DNA from: Archivesica marissinica
Taxonomy: Eukaryota > Mollusca > Bivalvia > Venerida > Vesicomyidae
Length of the DNA: 64,000 bases
Assembly: GCA_014843695.1 (NCBI GenBank)
Contig: CM026387.1
Location: 72,699,749-72,763,748 of the forward strand
Direction: 5' to 3'
Shown here one piece after another: positions 29,930 through 41,716 of this stretch (positions are counted from its first letter, which is position 1; each line of letters begins with the position of its first letter). Made by a program: the position numbers and the translations under genes. The notes under the pieces were generated by a model. It worked only from the letters and a program-made list of their open reading frames with translations. It was not told the DNA's origin and ran no database searches.

Positions 29930-32900
29930 CGCCTCTTGGTAGCTGCGTTTCTCCGTAACAAATCATACCAGCAAAGAAATACGGCCTCCTGGTAGCTGCG
30001 TCTCTCCGTAACAAATCGTACCTGCAATGAAATACGACCTCTTGGTAGCTGCGTTTCTCTGTAACAAATCGTACAAGCAATGAAATACGACCTCTTGGTA
30101 GCTGCGTTTCTCCGTAACAAATCGTACCTGCAATGAAATACGACCTCTTGGTAGCTGCGTTTCTCCGTAACAAATCGTACCTGCAATGAAATACGACCTC
30201 TTGGTAGCTGCGTTTCTCTGTAACAAATCGTACCAGCTATGAAATACGGCCTCCTGGTAGCTGCGTCTCTCCGTAACAAATCGTACCAGCAATGACATAC
30301 GTCCTCTTGGTAGCTGCGTTTCTCAGTAACAAATCGTACAAGCAATGAAATACGGCCTCTTGGTAGCTGCGTTTCTCCATAACAACTCATACCAGCAATG
30401 AAATACGGCCTCTTAGTAGCTGCGTTTCTCCTTAGCAAATCGTACTAGCAATCAAATACGGCCTCCTGGTAGCTGCGTCTCTCCGTAACAAATCGTACCA
30501 GCAATGAAATACGGCCTCTTGGAAGCTGCGTTTCTCCGTAACAAATCGTACAAGCAATGAAATACGACCTCTTGGTAGCTGCGTTTCTCCATAATAAATC
30601 GTACCTGCAATGAAATACGGCCTCTTGGTAGCTGCGTTTCTCCGTAACAAATCGTAGCTGCAATGAAATATGACCTCTTGGTAGCTGCGTTTCTCCGTAA
30701 CAAATCGTACCTGCAATGAAATACGACCTCTTGGTAGCTGCGTTTCTCCGTAACAAATCGTACCTGCAATGAAATACGACCTCTTGGTAGCTGCGTTTCT
30801 CTGTAACAAATCGTACCAGCTATGAAATACGGCCTCCTGGTAGCTGCGTCTCTCCGTAACAATTCGTACCAGCAATGACATACGGCCTCTTGGTAGCTGC
30901 GTTTCTCCGTAACAACTCATACCAGCAATGAAATACGGCCTCTTGGTAGCTGCGTTTCTCCGTAGCAAATCGTACCAGCAATGAAATACGGCCTCCTGGT
31001 AGCTGGGTCTCTCCGTAGCAAATCGTACCAGCAATGAAATACGGCCTCTTGGTAGCTGCGTTTCTCCGTAACAAATCGTACAAGCAATGAAATACGGCCT
31101 CTTGGTAGCTGCGTTTCTCCGTAGCAAATCGTACAAGCAATGAAATACGGCCTCTTGGTAGCTGCGTTTCTCCGTAACAAATCGTACCTGCAATGAAATA
31201 CGACCTCTTTGTAGCTGCGTTTCTCCGTAACAAATCGTACCTGCAATGAAATACGACCTCTTGGTAGCTGCGTTTCTCTGTAACAAATCGTACCAGCTAT
31301 GAAATACGGCCTCCTGGTAGCTGCGTCTCTCCGTAACAATTCGTACCAGCAATGACATACGGCCTCTTGGTAGCTGCGTTTCTCCGTAACAACTCATACC
31401 AGCAATGAAATACGGCCTCTTGGTAGCTGCGTTTCTCCTTAGCAAATCGTACTAGCAATGAAATACGGCCTCCTGGTAGCTGGGTCTCTCCGTAGCAAAT
31501 CGTACCAGCAATGAAATACGGCCTCTTGGTAGCTGCGTTTCTCCGTAACAAATCGTACAAGCAATGAAATACGGCCTCTTGGTAGCTGCGTTTCTCCGTA
31601 GCAAATCGTACAAGCAATGAAATACGGCCTCTTGGTAGCTGCGTTTCTCCGTAACAAATCGTACCTGCAATGAAATACGACCTCTTTGTAGCTGCGTTTC
31701 TCCGTAACAAATCGTACCTGCAATGAAATACGACCTCTTAGTAGCTGCGTTTTTCCGTATCAAATCATACCTGCAATGAAATACGGCCTCTTAGTAGCTG
31801 CGTTTCTCCGTAACAAATCGTACCTGCAATGAAATACGACCTCTTGGTAGCTGCGTTTCTCCGTAGCAAATCATACCTGCAATGAAATACGGCCTCTTGG
31901 TTGCTGCGTTTCTCCGTAACAAATCGTACGAGCAATGAAATACGACCTCTTGGTAGCTGCGTTTCTCCGTAACAAATCATACCTGCAATGAAATAGAACT
32001 CTTGGTAGCTGCGTTTCTCCGTAAAATATCGTACCTGCACTGAAATACGACCTCTTGGTAGCTGCGTTTCTCCGTAGCAAATCGTACTTGCAATGAAATA
32101 CGACATCTTAGTAGCGGCGTTTCTCCCTAACAAATCGTACCTGCAATGAAATACGACCACTTGGTAGCTGCGTTTCTCTGTAACAAATCGTACCAGCTAT
32201 GAAATACGGCCTCCTGGTAGCTGCGTTTCTCCATAACAAATCATACCTGCAATGAAATACGGCCTCTTGGTAGCTGCGTTTCTCCGTACCAAATCGTACC
32301 AGCAATGAAATACGGCCTCTTCGTAGCTGCGTTTCTCCGTAACAAATCGTACCAGGAATGAAATACGGCCACTTGGTAGCTGCGTTTCTCCTTAACAAAT
32401 CGTACAAGCAATGAATTACAGTATCCTGGTAACTGCGTTTCTCCGTAACAAATCGTACCAGCAATGAAATACGGCCTCTTCGTAGCTGCGTTTCTCCGTA
32501 ACAAATCGTACCAGGAATGAAATACGGCCTCTTGGTAGCTGCGTTTCTCCTTAACAAATCGTACAAGCAATGAATTACAGTATCCTTGTAGCTGCGTTTC
32601 TCCGTAACAAATCGTACTAGCAATGAAATACGGCCTCTTCGTAGCTGCGTTTCTCCGTAACAAATCGTACCAGCAATGAAATACGGCCTCTTGGTAGCTG
32701 CGTTTCTCCGTAACAAATCGTACCAGGAATGAAATACGGCCTCTTGGTAGCTGCGTTTCTCCTTAACAAATCGTACAAGCAATGAATTACAGTATCCTGG
32801 TAGCTGCGTTTCTCCGTAACAAATCGTACCAGCAATGAAATACGGTCTCTTGGTAGCTGCGTTTCTCCGTAACAAATCGTACCAGCAATGAAATACGGCC

Positions 32901-35712
32901 TCTTGGTAGCTGCGTTTCTCCGTAACAAATCGTACCAGCAATGAAATACGGCCTCTTGGTAGCTGCGTTTCTCCGTAACAACTCATACCAGCAATGAAAT
33001 ACGGCCTCTTGGTAGCTGCGTTTCTCCGTAACAAATCGTACCAGCAATGAAATACGGCCTCCTGGTAGCTCCGTCTCTCCGTAACAAATCGTACCAGCAA
33101 TGATATACGGCCTCTTGGTAGCTGCGTTTCTCCGTAACAAATCCTACAAGCAATGAAATGCGGCCTCTTGGTAGCTGCGTTTCTCCGTAACAACTCAAAC
33201 CAGCAATGAAATACGACCTCTTGGTAGCTGCGTTTCTCCGTAGCAAGTCATACCTGCAATGAAATACGGCATCTTGGTAGCTGCGTTTCTCCGTAACAAA
33301 TCATACCTGCAATGAAATAGGCCTTTTGGTAGCTGCGTTTCTCCGTAACAAATCGTACCAGCAATGAAATACGGCCTCTTGGTAGCTGCGTTTCTCCGTA
33401 ACAAATCGTACCAGCACTGAAATACGGCCTCTTGGTAGCTGCGTTTCTCCGTACAAATCGTACCAGCACTGAAATACGGCCTCTTGGTAGCTGCGTTTCT
33501 CCGTAACAAATCGTACCAGCACTGAAATACGGCATCTTGGTAGCTGCGTTTCTCCGTAACAAATCGTACCTGCAATGAAATACGACCTCTTAGTAGCTGC
33601 GTTTTTCCGTATCAAATCATACCTGCAATGAAATACGGCCTCTTGGTAGCTGCGTTTCTCCGTAACAAATCGTACCTGCAATGAAATACGACCTATTGGT
33701 ACGAGCGTTTCTCCGTAGCAAATCATACCTGCAATGAAATACGGCCTCTTGGTAGCTGCGTTTCTCCGTAACAAATCGTACCAGCAATGAAATACGACCT
33801 CTTGGTAGCTGCGTTTCTCCGTAACAAATCATACCTGCAACGAAATAGAACTCTTGGTAGCTGCGTTTCTCCGTAAAATATCGTACCTGCACTGAAATAC
33901 GTCCTCTTGGTAGCTGCGTTTCTCCGTAACAAATCGTACAAGCAATGAAATACGACATCTTAGTAGCTGCGTTTCTCCGTAACAAATCGTACCTGCAATG
34001 AAATACGACCTCTTGGTAGCTGCGTTTCTCTGTAACAAATCGTACCAGCTATGAAATACGGCCTCCTGGTAGCTGCGTTTCTCCATAACAAATCATACCT
34101 GCAATGAAATACGGCCTCTTGGTAGCTGCGTTTCTCCGTAACAAATCGTACCAGCAATGAAATACGGCCAACTTCGTAGCTGCGTTTCTCCGTAACAAAT
34201 CGTACCAGGAATGAAATACGGCCTCTTGGTAGCTGCGTTTCTCCTTAACAAATCGTACAAGCAATGAATTACAGTATCCTGGTAACTGCGTTTCTCCGTA
34301 ACAAATCGTACCAGCAATGAAATACGGCCTCTTCGTAGCTGCGTTTCTCCGTAACAAATCGTACCAGGAATGAAATACGGCCTTTTGGTAGCTGCGTTTC
34401 TCCTTAACAAATCGTACAAGCAATGAATTACAGTATCCTGGTAGCTGCGTTTCTCCGTAACAAATCGTACCAGCAATGAAATACGGCCTCTTGGTAGCTG
34501 CGTTTCTCCGTAACAAATCGTACCAGCAATGAAATACGGCCTCTTGGTAGCTGCGTTTCTCCGTAACAAATCGTACCAGGAATGAAATACGGCCTCTTGG
34601 TAGCTGTGTTTCTCCTTAACAAATCGTACACGCAATGAATTACAGTATCCTGGTAGCTGCGTTTCTCCGTAACAAATCGTACCAGCAATGAAATACGGCC
34701 TCTTGGTAGCTGCGTTTCTCCGTAACAAATCGTACCAGGAATGAAATACGGCCTCTTGGTAGCTGCGTTTCTCCGTAACAAATCGTACCAGCACTGAAAT
34801 ACGGCCTCTTGGTAGCTGCGTTTCTCCGTAACAAATCGTACCAGCAATGAAATACGGCCAACTTCGTAGCTGCGTTTCTCCGTAACAAATCGTACCAGGA
34901 ATGAAATACGGCCTCTTGGTAGCTGCGTTTCTCCTTAACAAATCGTACAAGCAATGAATTACAGTATCCTGGTAACTGCGTTTCTCCGTAACAAATCGTA
35001 CCAGCAATGAAATACGGCCTCTTCGTAGCTGCGTTTCTCCGTAACAAATCGTACCAGGAATGCAATACGGCCTTTTGGTAGCTGCGTTTCTCCTTAACAA
35101 ATCGTACAAGCAATGAATTACAGTATCCTGGTAGCTGCGTTTCTCCGTAACAAATCGTACCAGCAATGAAATACGGCCTCTTGGTAGCTGCGTTTCTCCG
35201 TAACAAATCGTACCAGCAATGAAATACGGCCTCTTGGTAGCTGCGTTTCTCCGTAACAAATCGTACCAGGAATGAAATACGGCCTCTTGGTAGCTGTGTT
35301 TCTCCTTAACAAATCGTACACGCAATGAATTACAGTATCCTGGTAGCTGCGTTTCTCCGTAACAAATCGTACCAGCAATGAAATACGGCCTCTTGGTAGC
35401 TGCGTTTCTCCGTAACAAATCGTACCAGGAATGAAATACGGCCTCTTGGTAGCTGCGTTTCTCCGTAACAAATCGTACCAGCACTGAAATACGGCCTCTT
35501 GGTAGCTGCGTTTCTCCGTAACAAATCGTACCAGCACTGAAATACGGCCTCTTGGTAGCTGCGTTTCTCCGTAATAAATCGTACCAGCACTGAAATACGG
35601 CCTCTTGGTAGCTGCGTTTCTCCGTAACAAATCGTACCAGCACTGAAATACGGCCTCTTGGTAGCTGCGTTTCTCCGTAACAAATCGTACCAGCAATGAA
35701 TTACGGCCTCTT
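29930..35712. repeat. 53-bp minisatellite (about 109 copies) with higher-order repeats
   Basis: The unit is CTCTTGGTAGCTGCGTTTCT plus CCGTAACAAATCGTACCAGC plus AATGAAATACGGC. Variants (CCTCCTGG, TTACAGTATCCTGG, CTTCGTAG) recur in blocks. A 477-bp block (9 units) is repeated at about 30960 and 31437. A roughly 690-bp block is repeated at about 34166 and 34856. Part of 31731-32200 recurs at 33584-34090. The minus strand of the unit has no stop codon in any phase, and 53 is 2 modulo 3, so frames of up to 516 codons cycle through all three phases. These are not treated as genes. Confidence 0.97.
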
Positions 35713-35854
35713 GTTGTGTACATCATTTTAGCATGTTTTATTAAAATCACTTGTATAACGAATGTTTAATTGGCATACACTGCAATTTCGTATTGTTAGT
35801 TTTAAGGGGCCACATGTTTCCCGATATTAGGGTCTTTAGCCTGGCGTACGGGGA

Positions 35855-36060
35855 TCATAGTGGTAATAGTGCAGTGATAGCGCGTTCGCATCAGGTGCGA
35901 AAGGCCCCGAGTTCGAGCCCAGCTGTATCTGTTACGATTGTGCCCTTAGGCAAGGCATTTAAATTCCACATTGCCTCTACTCTCTCCCTCGTGGTGATGA
36001 ATTCCATCAGGAATGAGGTCTCGAGAGTGATTAATATAAGTTGTAAGAACTTGTTTATTT
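35855..36060 (+). mobile_element. tRNA-derived SINE, family 4
   Basis: The head contains TAGTGCAGTGATAGCGCG (A-box like) and CCGAGTTCGAGCCC (B box). The body GTGCCCTTAGGCAAGGCATT and the tail TCTCGAGAGTGATTAATATA match the copy at 58035-58255. Confidence 0.75.
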
Positions 36061-36304
36061 CCATGTAGTAAAAAATAATATCATCCCATTCAAAAGCACT
36101 CGTTCAATATGTCTGCTTGGCAACATGTTGCACACACGCACACCATTCATTATCATTAGCCCTAATAGTTCTTAAATTTGTGTCGTATGCACCAAGACGA
36201 AATACAGGTGGTTAAGGTAAGTGTGTATTCCAGCTTGTTTTTGCTGTCTGCTACTGGTAGAAACAAACAGACAGCCATTTGCATAACTATGTCCTTGCAT
36301 GTAG

Positions 36305-36470
36305 CAAAGCTATCAGCAGACACATATTCGCATTGGCTGCATATTTGCTTTAGACATACAAAGCTATCAGCAGACACATATTCGCATTGGCTGCATATTT
36401 TCTATGGATATACAAATCTTTCAGCAGACACATATTCGCAGTGGCTGCATATTTTCTATGGACATGCTAG
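36305..36470. repeat. 54-bp repeat, three copies (copy A)
   Basis: The unit reads AGCTATCAGCAGACACATAT then TCGCATTGGCTGCATATTTT. Three units are present here and five in copy B at 42888-43158, so the array changed length after the duplication. Confidence 0.9.
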
Positions 36471-36665
36471 CTATAGACATATAACAAATGAAGGGAAGCA
36501 ATGCTGTCGTCACAATAATAATGAATATGTAACTGTAATAACACGGTTATCTCCCTTTTCTCAAAGGTTTATGTAATAAATTTCAAGTCCAAAACTAATG
36601 GAATATAATTATGGATTTTAGGCTGCTTTGTTTGCTTGGTTTATTAAACCGCAACGTTACGTGTC

Positions 36666-36669
36666 TTAA
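36666..36669. other. Empty piggyBac target site (TTAA)
   Basis: In copy A, CGTTACGTGTC TTAA TAGTCATACC corresponds exactly to the two flanks of the piggyBac element in copy B (43358 and 46925), with no insertion and a single TTAA. Confidence 0.9.
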
Positions 36670-36805
36670 TAGTCATACCTTGTTCTGTCTGACGTATGTA
36701 CAGTCGTATGCAATCTACATCTGGTGCTCCACATCAAAATATACATTTAAAACTGACAAGTTCAAGTTCATAGAACTATAAATTTATGTTCTCTATCAAT
36801 GTCAA

Positions 36806-37060
36806 ACATCTGTCCGATTAGCTATGTGGTTAGTGCGCTCGCTTCTCACCAATGCAGCTCAGGTTCGATCCTCGGACCGGGGAAGTATGTGACTTGGTAC
36901 GGTGGTGGCCATATCGGACAGGTGGGTTTCCTCCGGGTACTCCGGTTTCCTCCCACATGAATGACAACAGTTACGCGTTCATCCGCGCCAACGAGAGTGA
37001 TTAATATAAGTTGTTAGAACTTGCTTCGCATCGTTGTAAAATAAATAAAGTTTAATACAA
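36806..37060 (+). mobile_element. tRNA-derived SINE, family 2 (complete)
   Basis: The head GTCCGATTAGCTATGTGGTT with TTAGTGCGCTCGC, and B box GGTTCGATCCTCGG, are followed by the body CTCCGGGTACTCCGGTTTCC and the tail GAGTGATTAATATAAGTTGT ... AAATAAATAAAG. The paralogous copy in the duplication is at 47064-47320. Confidence 0.8.
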
Positions 37061-37431
37061 TATCAAACAGAAACATTCAGACATGCATTATTTTTATCTT
37101 TTTAATATTTTTTTTTATCTTATCTGAATTTCAGAATTGCTAAACAATCGAAGATTTGAATACACATTGTGATTATATTAGCCTGGGTGGGAACAGGCGT
37201 TGATATATTTTGTCCGGTCAGTCATATACATATATTTTTAACAACGAGACCAGTAATTGAGCCGTATTGAGTTTCTGATAATATCAAAGCATCGTTCCAT
37301 TTTGCCAGCATTAAAAAAGTGAAAAATCGACAGAATGGAACCTAGGCTATGATTATATAATGCGCTACATATTAACTTGTAGATATAATGGTATTGTGTT
37401 AGGAACTTGTTACTATGATTATACTTTTGCC

Positions 37432-39452
37432 ACTAAGCCACAATGATTACCATGTTACCACTGAGCCACAATGATTACCCTGTTACCACTGAGCCACACT
37501 GATAACCCTGTTACCACTGAGCCACACTGATTACCCCGTTAACACTGAGCCACACTGATTACCCCGTTAACACTGAGCCACAATGATTACACTGTTACCA
37601 CTGAGCCACAATGATTACCCTGTTACCACTGCACAATGATTACCCTGTAACCACTGAGCCACAATGATTACCATGTCACCACTGAGCCACACTGATTACC
37701 CTGTTGCCACTGAGCCACACTGATTACCCTGTTACCACTGAGCCACAATGATTACTCTGTTACCATTGATCCACACTGATTACCCTGTTACCACTGGGCC
37801 ACAATGAATACCCTGTTACCACTGAGCCACAATAATTACCATGTTACCACTGAGCCACACTGATTACCCTGTTACCTCTGAGCCACAATGATTACCATGT
37901 TACCACTGGGCCACAATGATTACCCCGTTACCACTGAGCCACAATGATTACACTGTTACCACTGAGCCACAATGAATATCCTGTTACCACTGAGCCACAA
38001 TGATTACCCCGTTACCACTGAGCCACAATGAATATCCTGTTACCACTGAGCCACAATGATTACCATGTTACCACTGAGCCACACTGATTACCCTGTTACC
38101 ACTGGGCCACAATGAATACCCTGTTATCACTGAGCCACAATGATTACCATGTTACCACTGGGCCACAATGATTACCCTGTTACCTCTGAGCCACAATGAT
38201 TACCATGTTACCACTGAGCCACAATGATTACCCTGTTACCACTGAGCCACACTGATAACCCTGTTACCACTGAGCCACACTGATTACCCCGTTAACACTG
38301 AGCCACACTGATTACCCCGTTAACACTGAGCCACAATGATTACACTGTTACCACTGAGCCACAATGATTACCCTGTTACCACTGCACAATGATTACCCTG
38401 TAACCACTGAGCCACAATGATTACCATGTCACCACTGAGCCACACTGATTACCCTGTTGCCACTGAGCCACACTGATTACCCTGTTACCACTGAGCCACA
38501 ATGATTACTCTGTTACCATTGATCCACACTGATTACCCTGTTACCACTGGGCCACAATGAATACCCTGTTACCACTGAGCCACAATAATTACCATGTTAC
38601 CACTGAGCCACACTGATTACCCTGTTACCTCTGAGCCACAATGATTACCATGTTACCACTGGGCCACAATGATTACCCCGTTACCACTGAGCCACAATGA
38701 TTACACTGTTACCACTGAGCCACAATGAATATCCTGTTACCACTGAGCCACAATGATTACCCCGTTACCACTGAGCCACAATGAATATCCTGTTACCACT
38801 GAGCCACAATGATTACCATGTTACCACTGAGCCACACTGATTACCCTGTTACCACTGGGCCACAATGAATACCCTGTTATCACTGAGCCACAATGATTAC
38901 CATGTTACCACTGGGCCACAATGATTACCCTGTTACCTCTGAGCCACAATGATTACCATGTTACCACTGAGCCACACTGATTACCCTGTTACCACTGAGC
39001 CACAATGATTACCATGTTACCACTGAGCCACAATGATTACCATGTTACCACTGAGCCACACTGATTACCCTGTTACCACTGGGCCACAATGAATACCCTG
39101 TTACCACTGAGCCACAATGATTACCATGTTACCACTGGGCCACAATGATTACCATGTTACCACTGAGCCACACTGATTACCCTGTTACCACTGGGCCACA
39201 ATGAATACCATGTTACCACTGAGCCACAATGATTACCATGTTACCACTGAGCCACAATGATTACCCCGTTACCACTGAGCCACAATGATTACACTGTTAC
39301 CACTGAGCTACAATGATTACCCAGTTACCACTGAGCCACAATGATTACCCTGTTACCACTGAGCCACAATGATTACCCTGTTACCACTGAGCCACAATGA
39401 TTACCCTGTTACCACTGAGCCACAATGATTATCCGGTTGCCACTGAGCCACA
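37432..39452. repeat. 28-bp minisatellite with A-box-like units (about 72 copies, copy A)
   Basis: The unit is TGAGCCACAATGATTACCCT plus GTTACCAC. On the minus strand each unit reads TGTGGCTCAGTGGTAACA, which contains TGGCTCAGTGG, a perfect Pol III A-box consensus. A 753-bp block (27 units, with one 3-bp deletion) starting near 37501 is repeated from 38254, including the same rare variants (GATAACC, ACTGCACAATG, CATGTCACC). The copy-B array at 47634-48372 has only about 26 units. Confidence 0.95.
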
Positions 39453-39669
39453 GAGACAACTGCTTGTGATCAACTAATTTTACACATATAACATCTATTA
39501 GCATCATATTCAATAACAAAATATGTATTAACAGCCCCAATTTAAGTTTGTTTTACTGTACTTGTAAATATAATGTTTTCGTGTGTCTTTGTTCTGTGGT
39601 TTCCTGCGAGCTTACACTCGCACCAACATGTTAGGTCATGGTTGGCGACTCCGCAGCTATTAGTGGTGG
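39453..39669 (-). mobile_element. Unique spacer and SINE family-1 remnant
   Basis: After about 130 bp of unique sequence shared with copy B, 39590-39669 (TACACTCGCACCAACATGTT, GCGACTCCGCAGCTATTAG) matches the 3' part of family-1 SINEs in antisense. It runs straight into the 33-bp array. Confidence 0.65.
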
Positions 39670-40304
39670 AGAACGATCCCGGATGTACATCAGAGTGGTA
39701 TTTCAGAGATCCCGGATGTACATCAGAGTGGTATTTCAGAGATCCCGGATGTACATCAGAGTGGTATTTCAGAGATCCCGGATGTACATCAGAGTGGTAT
39801 TTCAGAGATCCCGGATGTACATCAGGGTGGTATTTCAGAGATCCCGGATGTACATCAGAGTGGTATTTCAGAGATCCCGGATGTACATCAGAGTGGTATT
39901 TCAGAGATCCAGGATGTACATCAGAGTGGTATTTCAGAGATCCCGGATGTACATCAGGGTGGTATTTCAGAGATCCCGGATCTACATCAGAGTGGTATTT
40001 CAGAGATCCCGGATGTACATCAGAGTGGTATTTCAGAGATCCCGGATGTACATCAGAGTGGTATTTCAGAGATCCCGGATGTACATCAGAGTGGTATTTC
40101 AGAGATCCCGGATGTACATCAGAGTGGTATTTCAGAGATCCCGGATGTACATCAGAGTGGTATTTCAGAGATCCCGGATGTACATCAGAGTGGTATTTCA
40201 GAGATCCCGGATGTACATCAGAGTGGTATTTCAGAGATCCCGGATGTACATCGAGTGGTATTTCAGAGATCCAGGATGTACATCAGAGTGGTATTTCAGA
40301 GATC
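39670..40304. repeat. 33-bp minisatellite born inside a SINE (about 19 copies)
   Basis: The unit GATCCCGGATGTACATCAGA plus GTGGTATTTCAGA aligns with the SINE stretch that in other copies reads AGAGCCCGGGTGACC...ATCAGTATTTCAGGC. Copy B keeps the whole SINE with only about three units (48598-48690). The length is a multiple of 3, which gives open frames of up to 269 codons on the plus strand that I do not regard as genes. Confidence 0.95.
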
Positions 40305-41285
40305 CCGTGTATATTGCATGGTGTAACTATGCACGTGTATATTGCATTGTGTAACTATGCACGTGTATATTGCATGGTGTAACTATGCACGTGTATATTG
40401 CATGGTGTAACTATGCACGTGTATATTGCATGGTGTAACTATGCACGTGTATATTGCATGGTGTAACTATGCACGTGTATATTGCATGGTCTAACTATGC
40501 ACGTGTATATTGCATTGTGTAACTATGCACGTGTATATTGCATTGTGTAACTATGCACGTGTATATTGCATGGTGTAACTATGCACGTGTATATTGCATG
40601 GTGTAACTATGCACGTGTATATTGCATGGTGTAACTATGTACGTGTATATTGCATTGTGTAACTATGTACGTGTATATTGCATTGTGTAACTATGCACGT
40701 GTATATTACATGGTGTAACTATGCACGTGTATATTGCTTGGTGTAACTATGTACGTGTATATTGCATGGTGTAACTATGCACGTGTATATTACATGGTGT
40801 AACTATGCACGTGTATATTGCATGGTGTAACTATGCACGTGTATATTACATGGTGTAACTATGCACGTGTATATTGCATGGTGTAACTATGTACGTGTAT
40901 ATTGCATTGTGTAACTATGCACGTGTATATTACATGGTGTAACTATGCACGTGTATATTGCTTGGTGTAACTATGTACGTGTATATTGCATGGTGTAACT
41001 ATGCACGTGTATATTACATGGTGTAACTATGCACGTGTATATTGCATGGTGTAACTATGCACGTGTATATTACATGGTGTAACTATGCACGTGTATATTG
41101 CATGGTGTAACTATGTACGTGTATATTGCATTGTGTAACTATGCACGTGTATATTACATGGTGTAACTATGCACGTGTATATTGCTTGGTGTAACTATGT
41201 ACGTGTATATTGCATGGTGTAACTATGCACGTGTATATTGCATGGTGTAGCTATGCACGTGTATATTGCATTGTGTAGCTATGTA
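40305..41285. repeat. 28-bp E-box minisatellite, second array (about 35 copies)
   Basis: It has the same unit as 26253-27872. A 224-bp higher-order block (8 units), marked by GCTTGGTGTAACTATGTACG, is repeated three times with starts near 40737, 40961 and 41185. Confidence 0.95.
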
Positions 41286-41690
41286 CGCTGGCTAATAGTA
41301 TAGTGTATGAAGGAGATTAGTCATTTCTGATGTTTTTCAAATGATCGTCCAATGTTTACAGACAGAGACCCATTCCAGAGTATGCTCTGGTTCTTTTACT
41401 TGCCAGATGAAGAGCACGGACAGAAGACCTCGATTTAAATTCACATGTGGAAGACTGTTAATATGATTAGGTTCAGATGGTGGGGGGGGTCGAACCTGCG
41501 ATCCCTGGATTCGCTATCCAACATGTTAACCACTGGACTACCAACCCGTCTAGACATATATATTTAGTGATATAGTTACCTATACACTATATTCAACACA
41601 GATTCTAAATGGTCTTCTGGTGTTTCATAATCGTTGGAGATAATTACTAATCCTACAATATAATATTTTGCATATTGTTGAATGTTTATA
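41286..41690 (-). mobile_element. Duplicated flank with a family-3 SINE
   Basis: It is the counterpart of 27873-28135. The minus strand from about 41553 starts with a tRNA-like head (GACGGGTTGGTAGTCCAGTG, then GCAGGTTCGACCC) and continues to the body near 41330 (CCAGAGCATACTCTGGAATG). The other locus has lost the head region. Confidence 0.7.
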
Positions 41691-41716
41691 GGTAAACACG
41701 CACACCATTCATTATC

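Larger units (their letters stand above)
36127..41692 (+). repeat. Copy A of a direct tandem duplication
   Basis: The sequence ACACGCACACCATTCATTATC occurs at the start of copy A (near 36127) and again near 41696, just before the assembly gap. After the gap, copy B continues collinearly with copy A (42717-43357, then 46929 to about 48700 after the piggyBac insertion). Unique segments are nearly identical. Copy A contains, in order, a 54-bp array, a family-2 SINE, a 28-bp A-box-like array, a SINE remnant, a 33-bp array, an E-box array and a unique tail. Array lengths differ strongly between copies. Confidence 0.8.

Noticed and set aside
29905..35750. Long minus-strand frames (up to 516 codons) with LRRNAATKRPYFIAGTICYG-type repeats
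   Set aside because: They are translations of the 53-bp minisatellite in all three phases. There is no start, no splice context and no non-repetitive part.
39573..40382. Open frames of 238-269 codons (DPGCTSEWYFR repeats)
   Set aside because: They are by-products of a 33-bp (11-codon) minisatellite inside a SINE remnant.
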